This document shows, one piece after another, positions 22,861 to 33,190 of a stretch of 64,000 nt of DNA; within the stretch, counting starts at the first letter, position 1, and each line of letters starts with the position of its first letter. Below the pieces are notes generated by a model that did not search any database, had not been told where the DNA came from, and worked only from the letters and a program-made list of their open reading frames with translations. The position numbers were made by a program, and so were the translations under genes. The DNA is from Chara braunii. Lineage: Eukaryota; Streptophyta; Charophyceae; Charales; Characeae. The stretch covers positions 3,743,056-3,807,055 of the forward strand of contig BFEA01000045.1 in the NCBI GenBank assembly GCA_003427395.1, written 5' to 3'.

Positions 22861-23520
22861 TCAGAGAGGATGGTGAGAAGGTGACACAGTGCAGCGACAT
22901 GGAGGGTGGGTCACTCCTGACGAGCCTGGAGCATGTTCAAGTCCAGAAGAGAGGACACAACGTCCTCGCGAGTCGCAAGCTTCTCGTTGCAACGGGCTGA
23001 GCGAATGGCTCGACGCATCGGTAGTCACGGAGAGGTAGGAGGGGAGACAGTGGTTTGCGGAGGCGCAGACGGTACTGAGAAAGAGGGCTGAGTGCACTTT
23101 GTTGGGTCCTGCGATACCTCAACTCCACTAGCGAGAGGGGCAAACCGCGACGGAGATGTCGGGAAGCCGACTACTGAGGAGGGCGTAGGTGTACACTGCA
23201 CCGTGGGTAGGAGGCGCCGCGGGGATGCGAGGTGCCAAGGGGGTACTGAGCACGACGTTGGCGAGAGAGCTCATTGTAGTGGTGATCGAGGGCGGTGGTG
23301 TAAGGGCACCACGAGGAGGTATGATCGTCCTGGCGGCAGCGCAAACACCCACGCCGACCCAAAATGGTCGCGCGCTCCTCAGCGGAAAGGACACCTCGAC
23401 GAGGGACAAAGGCCTGAGGGAGGTCCTGCTGAGAGACCCCGGGGGGCGATGCGCCAGCGTGGCCAGAGCGGCTGTGTGCCCCGGAGGGGGTTCGTTCTCC
23501 CGTCTAGCTGATCACGAGCC
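22861..23520 (-). pseudogene. 3' part of gag of element B with zinc knuckle
   Basis: On the minus strand around 23,335-23,290 the translation is CLRCRQDDHTSSWCP, a standard C-x2-C-x4-H-x4-C zinc knuckle. Upstream it reads FVPRRGVLSAEERA, matching FVPPRGALSPEEHA before the knuckle of element A. The rest (23,143-22,861) is split between frames. The N-terminal two thirds of gag are absent or beyond recognition upstream of 23,520. Confidence 0.8.
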
Positions 23521-24780
23521 CGCTCACACAGCGTTCTAAGCTCGACTTCTCCTCTGAGTAAAGCCTTGTCTCCGGCTACCTTTGAAGATGACTAGATACA
23601 TCTGGCGCTGATCATTCATACTGCAGAGCCTGCCCGCGGCTAACTTTCCCCGACAATCTTAATTCCCCCCCCCTTTTTTCACCGTTCGGTTAACCGAGCC
23701 TTAAATATGTCAAATACCATAGAATGTTGCAACCTCGTAATAGTACCGAACCTCCCCAAACCATGTGTTCGAATCGAACCAGCGGCCACACAGAAGCAAT
23801 GAAGCCGAGCGGCACAACCAAGCAACATGGCGGCAAGCACCTCGCTGTCCATCCAATCCGCACTCACTCGTAACACACAGGTTGAGGTGAGGCTCGGAAT
23901 CAGGAAGACCAGGTAAGTTGCGTAAGGGATAACAATTATTGGGAAACGGTGAGAGTCGTTCGGATCGAGATAAATAAATAAACCGGAGCTAAATCCCATC
24001 GCGAAAAATCCAAATAGAATGTAATCAAATATTAATTAATCACTAGTTTTCTTTTCTTTTATCATTTTTAATTTTTTTATTTTTTTTTCGGTCACCGAGA
24101 AGAATGATAATGCAGACCAATTTTATCATAAATAAATTCCGATGAAATCTAATTAATTAACAATTATTCCTTCGTTTTTCTTTTCTTCCATTATTTNTAA
24201 TTCTCTTCCGTGTTTTTAATTCTANTATTGGAAATAATTAAAATGAAGAGTTCAACTGTCAATTTAAATTCCGATGGGATTTAATGAAATAGCAAAATTT
24301 TCTTCGTTCATGCTCCTCTTATTATTTTTANTCCCTTTGTCTCAATTTTAATTTTGCTCCCGGTATTAACAAAATTTGAGGGCTCCATCTCCCCATCGNT
24401 TGGGTGATGTAGAAAAGTTGTGCCAAGACCTACGCTCATATTACCGTCACGCAGCTAACCATTTCGGAAATAGCCTCGGAATGGACGAATACAATGGGGC
24501 ACAGGCGCGGCAAGCGCGNCCGTATCTTTCGTTGATTTCAAGGGTCGGTATAAGTACTTGATATGGAGAATATTAGGGGTTTCTCTCAGACCCCTAATTT
24601 CTCCCGGCGGCTCGGACGAAAGTCCCGGTCAATCTCTTCAGGCAGATAATCTAAGGGTTAATCCATCGGATTTCGGGTGGCCGACTGTCCTTCGGTCGCC
24701 TGACACCATCACCTCCCTATGGCTGCGGCGTATCACAAGTCGTCGATGCGGCAACAACCTCGGCATCGGGCTCCACACCC
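23521..24780. other. No gene seen; AT-rich degenerate repeats with ambiguous bases
   Basis: From about 23,990 to 24,370 a degenerate ~120-bp theme recurs: AAATTCCGATG(A/G)(A/G)AT(C/T)TAAT followed by a T-rich block TTTTCTTTTCTTCCATTATTT. Single N bases occur at 24,197, 24,226, 24,332, 24,399 and 24,519. The 24,560-24,780 part may be an untranslated leader of the gag fragment that follows. Confidence 0.5.
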
Positions 24781-26387
24781 GTGCCGGAGGACCAAGGTCA
24801 TCCATCCNAGTGGGATCTGCACACCCTCCTCACCTCCCTCCGCGCACCCATCCAGGCGCAACTCNCGACCCTCTCGCCCATCGAGGCGCAACTTGAGACC
24901 CTCGCGCCCTTACAGGCGCAGGTGGCGACTCTTGCCGCTGGCATGCGGCAACTCCAAGACGTTGTTTGTCCTTCCTCTCCTAACTCTCTCTCTTCTCCTG
25001 GCTCCCAATCCGGGTCCCCAGTCCTCCGACGTGATGGTCACGGTGGAGCTTCCTCCTCCGCCGCCCCCGACCCGGCCATCCTGGTGACCGTCCACGCCCC
25101 TAGCGTGATGGCCGCCACAGGCCAGGCCTTCCCTCACTCTACGGGCATACCCGCCCAGATTCAGGTCACTACGGCCACGGGATCACAGCCCGTTGCCGTG
25201 GTCTCAGTTTTTCCGGTGCCCCGCTTCTCCCTCCCCTTCGCACGACCACAACGCCACCTGGCTCTCCCCCTTATGGGATGCCCCGCGCCGCTCGTACGTC
25301 TACTCCCCCCACTCCTCCTCCTACTCCTTGCTCAATCTATGTCTGTCGTCTTGAGACCCCTTCTTCCTTTACTCTTCCTTCCATGCAGGCTCGCTTCCCT
25401 CGCCCTGTACCCCCTCCACCCCCATCCTACCTCCTTCCTACTCCCTCGGTTGCTGCGACCACTTCTACCACAGCTCCCTCGCAGCTTGTCGTTGTTGCCC
25501 CCGCCGCTTCCCCATGCGGCCCGGGCGTACAGTCACTTGCGCCCCCTCCTCTAGAATATGCGCCGACTTACTCAACCGTAGCGCAGACCTTTGTTCCTCG
25601 ATCTCCTCACCGCCAAAACGGTGACGCACCACTCGTCCGCTTGACGGACATTGCCTTGTATAATGGTACAGGGATACATGTGTCTCGGTGGCTGCAGTCT
25701 CCCACCCGCACACTTCAGCTNATGGGCGTCCCACCCGACACGTGGGTGACTCACCTCTCCACATGCCTGCGTGGCGGTCCTTTCGACGCCTGGGAGGATT
25801 TCTACACTCACTCCNTTCGTGAGGGTCGNACCCCGACCTTCATGGATTTTTAGACGTTCCTCGAGGATCGCTTTGGACCCCGACATGNTGTGTTGACGCC
25901 TTCGAGCATGTTGTTAGTACACGCTGGTTCGACTCTGGTGGCACTGCTGGCCTGGACCGCCACATTCAGGTATTTTAGGACGCCCGCCTCATTTGCGATG
26001 TGGTATTCCTCCCCGAGGCTGCCCTCATCGATCGTTTCTTGGTCAGCCTTCCCCTTGAGTACCGCTCCGAGGTATGGCGATATGACTTCACATCGGCCCC
26101 GTAGGCTTACGAGGCCGCCAGGGCCCATCAGCGGATGCGGGCCGTCTTCAACCCACTTCCTCCTCCCAGCCTCAACGTACTGGTTACGCTTCCTCCTCCT
26201 CTCACTACACTTTCTAGCATTTTTCCCCTTTCCACGCTCGTCCCCACCGTTCCGCACAGCAGGGCCGTCACTTCTCACGCTGCAGCGCGCTCGAGTATGG
26301 TGCGCATGACGTTATTGCCCCGCTGTCACCTGAGGGTGACCATGGCGACGACCTCGACCTCTATGAGGCCGTCCACTACCACCTGAA
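24781..26387 (+). pseudogene. gag: Gag fragment of a third family member (element C)
   Basis: Protein similarity to gag of element A is clear. WDLHTLLTSLRAPIQAQL and LAPLQAQVATLA correspond to the N-terminal helix; SGSPVLRRDGHGG matches AGSPQLRRHGRGG; TDIALYNGTGIHVSRWLQ and FDAWEDFYTH match the core; EDRFGPRH matches QDRFGARH. Frames change several times and a TAG lies near 25,851. Five ambiguous bases fall inside. Homology ends at about 26,387 (YHLK) and switches abruptly to unrelated sequence, so the copy is truncated there or cut by a later insertion. Confidence 0.88.
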
Positions 26388-26924
26388 GGCAAAGTGGAAT
26401 CGGTCGGAACGGTCGTCCTTTTCGAAGACGGGTGGCGCCTATTTTGCACTATGATAGCAACGGAACAAAATCCAATGTGGCTTCTGGGGGATGCAGAGGC
26501 GGGAACCCGAAAAGAAGGCAAGAGGTTCGCCAACGAGGGATGGGACGAAGTTATTAGCAGAGTTGTGGTGGGGGGATGGAAGAAACTCAAGCCTCCCAAC
26601 CTACAAACAACGGCTTGGGTGCCTGAGTTCGTGGCCGAGTGGTTTGGGGGTTCTGAGCACATCGTAAAAGTGGCCGACTCCATGAGACAAGTGCGTATAG
26701 AATGTGTCTGGCTGACTGAGGAATTTTATAAGACCTCGTTAAAATATAGACCCTTCTATGGAGACAAGGCCTGGGAGATTCTCACCATCCTGAGGATAGG
26801 TAAGTATGACCGCCTAGAGGTAGACCCGGAGGCTTGGGACGCCATAGTTAGCTGGGAGGCGGCGGCCGCTCCATCCTACATAGATGATGTTTTTAAATTG
26901 TTTGAAGTATTGTGGTTCGATTAA
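26388..26924 (+). CDS. Unrecognised 176-codon ORF
   Basis: The frame is open up to the TAA at 26,922 and has a balanced composition: WLLGDAEAG, WDEVISRVVVGGWKKL, and WLTEEFYKTSLKYRPFYGDK. Trp, Glu and Val are frequent and there is no low-complexity run, unlike the surrounding shadows. No start codon is certain because the frame begins at the breakpoint with the gag fragment; the first Met codon inside is at about 26,451. I do not recognise the family. It may be the 5' ORF of the element at 29.4-32.5 kb or a captured host fragment. Confidence 0.4.
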   Translation, partial: GKVESVGTVVLFEDGWRLFCTMIATEQNPMWLLGDAEAGTRKEGKRFANEGWDEVISRVVVGGWKKLKPPNLQTTAWVPEFVAEWFGGSEHIVKVADSMRQVRIECVWLTEEFYKTSLKYRPFYGDKAWEILTILRIGKYDRLEVDPEAWDAIVSWEAAAAPSYIDDVFKLFEVLWFD

Positions 26925-27093
26925 AAGGGTCGAGAAGTCGAACGCCGCAGGAAGGTCGGAGTATGGAAGGGGCATGTAACCTAGGGTGTAACATAAATAC
27001 AGAGGCATGTACATTAGTTTAGCAGGGCATGCGAAGGGATTGAGAACAGGGAAGGTGTCCGGCCATTGTGGGCACAAGATGTGGGACGCATGA

Positions 27094-27812
27094 TTGAAAA
27101 AAAGGGGAAGGGGACATAAGCGGGAAAGGAAAACGGTAGAAGGATGGACAATTGCTGAAGGATGGGTCGTAAATCTCTCTGTGTGGGCTATGCAGGAAAT
27201 CATCGGAACACCGATGGCAACAGGACGTGTTAGAACGGTGCGCTTGCCCCGGTGTACCGGACCACCCTGGTATAACGAAAGAGGGTGGGAAGTGTCCTTA
27301 CCGTCAAGTCCCGACTTTCGGGGGTTCGACGTGGAATGGCGGACCGTGACTTTGGGGAGAGACAACGCCTTTATGTTGGTAGAATGTTGGTGGACGAGGA
27401 TGAGATTCAACAGAGGACCTGGGGATGACTTGTTTTCTAATTTAGAAGTTACCGGGACCATGTATCTACCCGAGATCGGTTGACACTCGCTGGGGGTGGG
27501 GATAGCACAAGGTCACGAACTGGCGCCGGTTTTTCGAAAGGCCCCAGAACGTTGACTCGAATAGGCCAATCGATCAGGGTTAGGAGGAACGTGGACTTAC
27601 TCACCAGGGAGGAAATGGGGGGCTGGAGGGAGTTCAAGGCACTGACAACTCCGCTGAGGTGCCGGGTCCCCCGATTCATGGTAGACCTCATCTTCGGGAG
27701 CCTTGCGAGGGCGCAGGATCTAGCAGACTCGGCAATAATCTGGGTAGATCACTTCCCCTATCCGACCATCGGGACGTTCTATGACGTTGCTATGGAGCAT
27801 GGGCCGTTCTAG
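27094..27812 (+). CDS. Two adjoining unrecognised ORFs (129 and 110 codons)
   Basis: Frame 27,094-27,483 (WTIAEGWVVNLSVWAMQEI, WEVSLPSSPDFRGFDVEW) overlaps by 4 bp the frame 27,480-27,812 (LTREEMGGWREFKALTTPL, DLADSAIIWVDHFPYP). Their Trp-rich style resembles the ORF at 26.4 kb, so the three could be pieces of one decayed coding region, broken by frameshifts. No domain is recognised. They lie upstream of a Ty3-like gag on the same strand. Confidence 0.35.
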
Positions 27813-28404
27813 GGAAACCGGGCCCATGAATTGCTGGAAGTTATTAATATCGCGGTATTTGGGTTGCCACGGCTAGCTTGGGCGAAATACGGACACATAA
27901 TTTGAAGGGAAATCGAGATAGGGGAGAGTTATCTAGCGGGGGTGGCTCAATTGTTCGAGGAGCCTACCGAACCGGAAGGGCCACGAGGACGAGAGCGGGA
28001 CTAGCACCCAGAGGCAGTCCAATAGGGAAAATCAAGTATAGTTCGCTATGTACAAGGGCACACCGATGGAAAGACCTTCGGACCCGGACAGTCAAAAACC
28101 CGCTACGGGATAAGGGGGAGGGTTAAACTCGTAATGGTTGTTGTGGCCCATGAGGTTAAAACGAAATACTGCTCGGGAACTTTTTCCAACAGGGAGCCCA
28201 ACCTGGACTCCTACGTACCGGCACTGCAAACTGGGCACTCTAAACGAGTCTATCATAGGTGGGACTAAGTCACGTTCCTTGGCCCAATAGACCGGCAGGG
28301 TCGGTCGCGGCTCCTTCTTAGGAAAACAATCAGGAAACGGAAATGGGAGACGGCTATTATCCGAATAAAGGTAAACCGACGAAACTGGAACCTATGGAAC
28401 CTGA
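27813..28404. other. No gene seen
   Basis: Short frames only, no domain or repeat recognised. Confidence 0.45.
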
Positions 28405-28873
28405 ATGCCTCACCCTACCCGTATCCTGGGGAATCCTCTGGTTTATGCAGAACTGGGCAAAATGGCAACGGAGGATGAGAAAGATAATCGTAGGAGCGAG
28501 GGAGGACCAGGCTTAGGAGGCAACGCCGTACAAAGCGAGGAGGGTCAGAAGGACAAAGAATCGATAAATCCGGATGGGACCAAGGGGAACCGAAAGGAAA
28601 TCTCCTCAGGGGAAAGCTCAGGGAAGCAAGCAAGGGACCCAAGAGACCAGGGAGGGTAGAAATAAGGACAGGACGAGCCCGCAAAATTCAGACGGAGTTG
28701 TATCAAAGAAAGTGAGAGTCACGGATGCGAGGCGCAAACTAGCAGAAATAGAAAAAATGACTGCGGAGTACAAAGCAAGATTGATCGAGGAGATGATGAC
28801 TGGGAACGAGGAGGACCCCCTGCAGGAGGAACCGCGGTATGGGCGGAAAGTCGGCCAAGGAGGAAGTAGATAA
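28405..28873 (+). CDS. Highly charged ORFs upstream of gag
   Basis: Two overlapping frames, 28,405-28,659 and 28,574-28,873, encode Glu/Lys/Arg/Gly-rich sequence. The second has a helical stretch (ARRKLAEIEKMTAEYKARL) followed by an acidic GNEEDPLQEE. This could be the N-terminal linker and coiled coil of the gag that is readable from 29.4 kb. The composition alone does not identify it. Confidence 0.35.
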
Positions 28874-29391
28874 GGGGGTAAGGATAGTGATTGCGGAGGG
28901 ACACCGAGCAAGAGGAGAAAGGAAAGAGAGAACTCCCCGGGATGGAAGCGGAGAAAGCTACGAATCCACCAGCCATAGATAGTAGAGCTAGCCGCCTGCC
29001 GACCGGGCTAGCGCCAATGCGAGGGTGCGAAGGGCTCTGGAGCCTTAAGGAAAGGGTGCCCCATCGAATGTCAACTTTTTCTTAGCGTTTGTGAGGTAAC
29101 CCTGATTTTTGTTTATGCTCGCGCGAGGGACGACACTATCTTCCAGAGGCCGCCTTCGGAGCTACTGGCCTCGCCTGCCGTACTGGTATCCTGCCTTTCC
29201 TTGCCGACCCTCCGTCCTTCTCTGGTCTTTGCACGGAGTTCCTAATAGATTAAAAGAACCTGATGTCATTGTTAAAATGGACCGAAGAAGAAAAGATGGA
29301 CCACCTAGGACGGCGTGTGTCATTAAGCTTGGGATGAGACATAATGGCCATCGTAGCCTCAAGCTGATCCTGGAAGGAAACCCGGGATGTA
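28874..29391. other. Possible 5' end of gag, unreadable
   Basis: Short frames with stops. Sequence just upstream of 29,392 (LKEPDVIVKMDRRRKDGPP) may belong to the same gag but the frame is not continuous. Confidence 0.35.
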
Positions 29392-30114
29392 ATGATGAGG
29401 AAGTACCTGGCAGCGGAGAAAATGACAACAGAGGCTGAGTTAGCAGCAGTTCAGAGGAAGAACTTTACAACATACAATGATTTCCTGCGAGAGTTTACCC
29501 TAGTAGCACTAAGGATCCCCGGGGTTACAGACCGGATAATGAGCAAATACTTCCTCAGGCAGTTCTCTGAGTTCGACAAGGACAAAATCCTGTCGGCTTA
29601 CCAACAAACGAGCAAGTTTGTAAATACCCGGGACGTTGATTTTAGTATGGTAACGGACCTGGCCGAGAAGACAGTAGTAATCGAAACGTTGGTCTTGCTC
29701 AAGGAAGGGGAGGTCATAGATCTGACCGGTAGGACAGGTGACAAGGTAAAGAAGGGGATTGAAAGTTTACATGAACGAGTGCACGGAGTCGACCATAAGA
29801 TCGAAAGGGTGGAGAACAAGCTGCTGGTTATGCTGACGCAAGTATCCCGACCCGCCCTCCCTCCCCAAGAAGCCGTAGTTCCGCCAGGAGTAGCCAATCG
29901 AGGATTCAGACGGAGAGATCCCGTTAATGAGCTATGCAAGTACTGCACCATGGTGGGATATTTTGTACGCGCATGTCCGAAACTCAACCATGATATATTA
30001 AAAAGGAGATGTACCAGGTCATTAAAGGGAGAGATATTCGGACCGCAGGGAGAACGGGTGAATTGGAACTCACCAGGGGGATGTGGCGAGCCATTATCAT
30101 GCTCAATGGGTTAG
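29392..30114 (+). pseudogene. gag: Gag of element D
   Basis: A 240-codon frame contains NDFLREFTLVALRIPG, DRIMSKYFLRQFSEFDK and a coiled-coil-like KVKKGIESLHERVHGVDHKI, as in Retrotrans_gag proteins. At about 29,935-29,976 is a zinc-knuckle relic, CKYCTMVGYFVRACPK: C-x2-C-x4-Y-x4-C, with Tyr where the zinc ligand His is expected (CAT to TAT). The start codon is uncertain because homologous sequence probably begins upstream. Confidence 0.75.
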
Positions 30115-30434
30115 AGATAGCGACAGTAGAGGCTGAGCCAGTGGTCGATATCATCTGGGATCAACTTCGGGGCCGCGGGCCGCAAGTCAACTTCATTCTG
30201 AAAAAACGACGGACGTGATAGGGTGAACGCGACTACTCGGCTAGGGACGCCTGGGAGAAGGATTATCCGTGACGCCGTGATGGAGGGGGTTGCTGGAAGC
30301 TCCGTACCCCAGGCAGAGCCCGAGGCCGGGGAACCAGAGAAAGTTTATGGGAAGCCTAGGGAAGAGGAACCTACAGATAAAGTTACCGCTGCTAAAAATA
30401 AGTTTACGTATCAAATCTCGATCTTAACCATGCC
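30115..30434 (+). other. Junction left by the pro/RT deletion
   Basis: Between the gag stop and RNase H only short frames remain (for example IIMLNGLEIATVEAEPVVDI). No protease triad, RT fingers motif or YxDD box is present in any plus-strand frame. Confidence 0.55.
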
Positions 30435-31103
30435 TTGTCCGCACCCTGTTTTAATGACGAAGTAGGACGGTCATTCATCCTAGAGATGGACGGAGGACCC
30501 CTGGCCGTAGGGGGCGTACTGATTCAAAGGGATGAGGGAGGAAAAAAAAGGCCAATTTGGTTTGAAAGTAGAACCCTGAACTCCGCAGAATGGCGGTACT
30601 CTCAGTTCAAGAAGGAGGTCCTAGCTATCTTGCATTGACTCAAGACCTTTCAGGCCTACCTATTTGGAAGGCGATTCATCCTAAGGATCGATCCGACGAA
30701 TGTCGCAGGGGCCTTAAAGAATTACAGGCCTATAGATCCGACGGTGGGGAGATGGCTAGGATTTATCTGGCAGTTCGATTACAAGATCGAACGAATTGCT
30801 GGAATCATAAACAAGGCCGATGGACTGAGTCGGGTCTGCATCACTTCCGAAGGGGTAGAGGATGTGGAGCCCATAAACGAGTTCCTTGAATACGAAGGAG
30901 AAACTCTTGTGGTGGATAATGAAATGATAAGCGAAGAATGCTCGTCGGGAGAACTGTTGATCCAGACTTTGGAGAAGGGGGCACCTGCCGTAGTAGCAGA
31001 ACTTAGAGAAGGACCAGTCACCACTTGGGGTCGCAAAGAGGAGAAAGATTCGTTGGGGGGCGATAGTAGGGCCGAAGGAGGAATTAATGGCAATGGTGGT
31101 TGA
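30435..31103 (+). pseudogene. RNase H of element D
   Basis: One frame gives RSFILEMDGGPLAVGGVLIQ, PIWFESRTLNSAEWRYSQF, EVLAILH, then TGA at 30,636, then LKTFQAYLFGRRFILRID, IWQFDYKIERIAGI and NKADGLSR. This is the full Ty3-type RNase H order. The TGA sits where Arg (CGA) is expected. The TDAS-type motif is changed to EMDGG but its Asp is kept. The tail (31,000-31,103) is acidic and unassigned. Confidence 0.85.
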
Positions 31104-31155
31104 GGGAGCCCGGAAAGTTGTGATGACCCTAGTGGAGTCTTGGGAACGGAAATAA

Positions 31156-32068
31156 TTGGAGTGTGTGGTAAACCAGTTGAAGGAGAGAAAGAACGAGGGG
31201 CAGGAAGGAAGGGAGTTTTTCTATGCTCAGACATACGAAGGGGTTTCTCGGAAGATCGAATTGCTGCTGGTAGGAAATAAACAAACCATGGAAATCAGCG
31301 TTAGAGCAAGGGAGGAGGCCGAGAGATACGTCTTAAAGGCGGTCATTTATTCAGAAGCGAAGAAGGTGTTATGCCTAGAACAGTTGTATGTGGAAGATCT
31401 AGGCAGTTGGACGTGATCTAGGCAATGCACGATGGACTAGCAGGAGGACATCGATCGTCCAAAGGAACTTTTGCGAAGATAACGCCGCTCTATTATTGGC
31501 CAGGCATGGCAGGTATGGTCGCCACGTACTGCCAGACCTGCCTAATCTGTCAGGAACGGAGCTCGGCACGCGTCTTCGAGCCGCTTAGACCAACGCGGGT
31601 GCTAGGGCCAGGACATCGGTCCACCTTGACCTTGTGGTCATGCCTGTATCAACAGATGGGTACAGGTATATCCTAGATGCGCAAGATAACTTGAGTGGGT
31701 TCGTGGAGGCAGTCTCCCTCAAGAAGAAGACAGGGAGGAGTGTAGCTGATTGGATAGAAGATTTCTATCTGAGGCATCCCTTCATCAGGAGGTTTATAAC
31801 AGACAATGAAATACAATTTGTGAACCAAGTAGTGTTGGGAATGCTGAAAAGGCTTTGCGTACCTATCAAACTCATCGAGCCATATCACTCGGAGGCCAAT
31901 GCGTCTGTGGAAAGGGGGCACCGGACCTTAAGGAACACGATTGCAAAGTTCGCGGCGGACCATCTAGGGAGTTCGCCTAGGTATCTTAAGCAAGCTGTCT
32001 TCTCTGAGAACATGACACCTAAGAGGACTACGGGATGTATCCCAACGGAACTTTGGTACGGAAGATAA
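31156..32068 (+). pseudogene. Integrase of element D
   Basis: Frame 31,425-31,676 has the zinc-binding region AMHDGLAGGHRSSKGTF and CQTCLICQ. The catalytic core is in another frame (31,634-32,068): VVMPVSTDGYRYILDAQDN, FITDNEIQFVNQVV with the second Asp, and NASVERGHRTLRNTIAKF with the Glu. The first catalytic Asp lies just upstream of VVMPVS, read as LDLVVM across the frame change. The fold is otherwise complete to CIPTELWYG. Confidence 0.88.
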
Positions 32069-32080
32069 ATCGATTTTTCC

Positions 32081-32449
32081 GTGGAGGCCTTGATACCTAC
32101 TTGGAACAGGTTAGAGGATGATCCGCGTATGACCACGGAAGAGTTCATTGAGGTGAGATGTCAACAAGTCCTTAAGAACGAGGAGGTCATGGAAGACATC
32201 GCTAATCGGGTGCTAGACAACAAAATGAGGGACAAAGCAAGGTGGGACCAGGTTAAGAATATCCGAAAGGAACCACTTCAGGTGGGGGAAACGGTATTGC
32301 TAAGAAACTCGGCACTAGAAAGTACTTGGTCTGGGCACTTGGGAAGGACGTTCAAAGGCCCCTACCGGGTCGCCAAGCGGGTGGGACTGAACACCTTCGA
32401 GCTGAAAGATTTGGAGGAAATTGGATTGAAAGGATCCTTTCTAGGATAG
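32081..32449 (+). pseudogene. Integrase C-terminal region of element D (GPY-like)
   Basis: Same frame as the core. Contains a helix (NRVLDNKMRDKARWDQVKN), then LQVGETVLLRNSALES and HLGRTFKGPYRVAKRVGLN, which matches the GPY/F module that follows the DDE core in many Ty3 integrases. The frame ends at the TAG at 32,447; homologous-looking sequence (RLVRFLSRDPVEQWIQEAE) continues in frame to about 32,541. No chromodomain follows. Confidence 0.82.
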
Positions 32450-32541
32450 CGATTGGTCAGGTTTCTAAGTCGGGACCCAGTGGAACAATGGATTCAGGAG
32501 GCTGAGGACAAGGAAACTGAGGGGCTACAAGCTAAGGACTG

Positions 32542-32926
32542 ACAACGGCCTTACCCACACTATGGTTTTGTCTCTGACTGCGTCTGTGGGACTGTCAATT
32601 TTTTTTGGGCTGAGACAATAGTTCGGACTGACTGAAGTGGGAAGGCAGGATGTCTTGGGACCTTGCGACAACGGTTTTTGTGTGACGACGAGAAAGATTG
32701 TCGGAAGCATTGTATCATAGTTGTTGATGGGAAAATAATGGGATCATCACAAATGGGGCATTTGCATGAGAGGTGAATGCATAATAATCGCATGATGTGA
32801 GGGGTACTGGGAACATTCTGGGGAGAGGGGAATTGCCTACCGGACTGGGGAAACGTGTGTATGAGGGGCTTGGCGGTTGTTGTTCTGTTTTACAGGGTCA
32901 AGGAGAAAAAACACAAGAAAAGCAAA
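32542..32926. other. No gene seen
   Basis: Non-coding sequence between element D and the acidic ORFs, nothing recognised. Confidence 0.45.
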
Positions 32927-33190
32927 ATGGAATTCGGCAACGAGAATGATAGCGGGGCAGTCAACAGACCTACCGAAGGGGGAGGAGCAGGGTCAAGTAG
33001 AGAACGGAGGACTGTCAAGAGAAAATTGTACAAAGGGTTCATGTCCAAGCAAGTGGTGGGCAGGGGTGCGAGAAAGCGCGTGTGTAGAGGACCTTCGCCT
33101 CTCCGGAAGGAAGAAGGCATATATATCTCATCCGGAAGTGAGAGCGAGGAAGAAAGGGCAAGTATGGGAGAAGGGGCAAAGCAGAGATGA
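32927..33190 (+). CDS. Basic-to-acidic low-complexity ORF
   Basis: Starting at the ATG at 32,927 the translation is rich in Arg/Lys (RRTVKRKLYKGFMSKQ, GRGARKRVCRG) and then ends with IYISSGSESEEERAS. The last part, a short hydrophobic run followed by Ser and acidic residues, resembles a SUMO-interacting motif but is too short to be proof. Family unknown. Confidence 0.35.
   Translation: MEFGNENDSGAVNRPTEGGGAGSSRERRTVKRKLYKGFMSKQVVGRGARKRVCRGPSPLRKEEGIYISSGSESEEERASMGEGAKQR

Larger units (their letters stand above)
20402..23520 (-). mobile_element. Ty3/gypsy element B, truncated relative of element A
   Basis: Read on the minus strand from 23,520 to 20,402, this gives gag zinc knuckle, protease, RT and RNase H in the right order with strong protein similarity to element A. 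The first integrase residues (RHCLDYRDIHATLRSGKPVP) appear and the homology then stops at about 20,415, so integrase and chromodomain are missing. It keeps residues that element A lost: the protease D-S-G and the RT YLDD box. It is broken by several frameshifts. Confidence 0.9.
29392..32541 (+). mobile_element. Ty3-like element D with an internal RT deletion
   Basis: The order is gag with zinc knuckle, then RNase H, integrase and a GPY-type C-terminus. Protease and RT motifs (D-S/T-G, Y-x-DD) are not found in the ~320 bp between the gag stop and RNase H, a space far too short for them. The residues differ clearly from elements A-C (for example LEMDGG in place of TTDAS), so this is a different lineage. 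Stops and frame changes make it defective. LTRs were not recognised. Confidence 0.82.
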
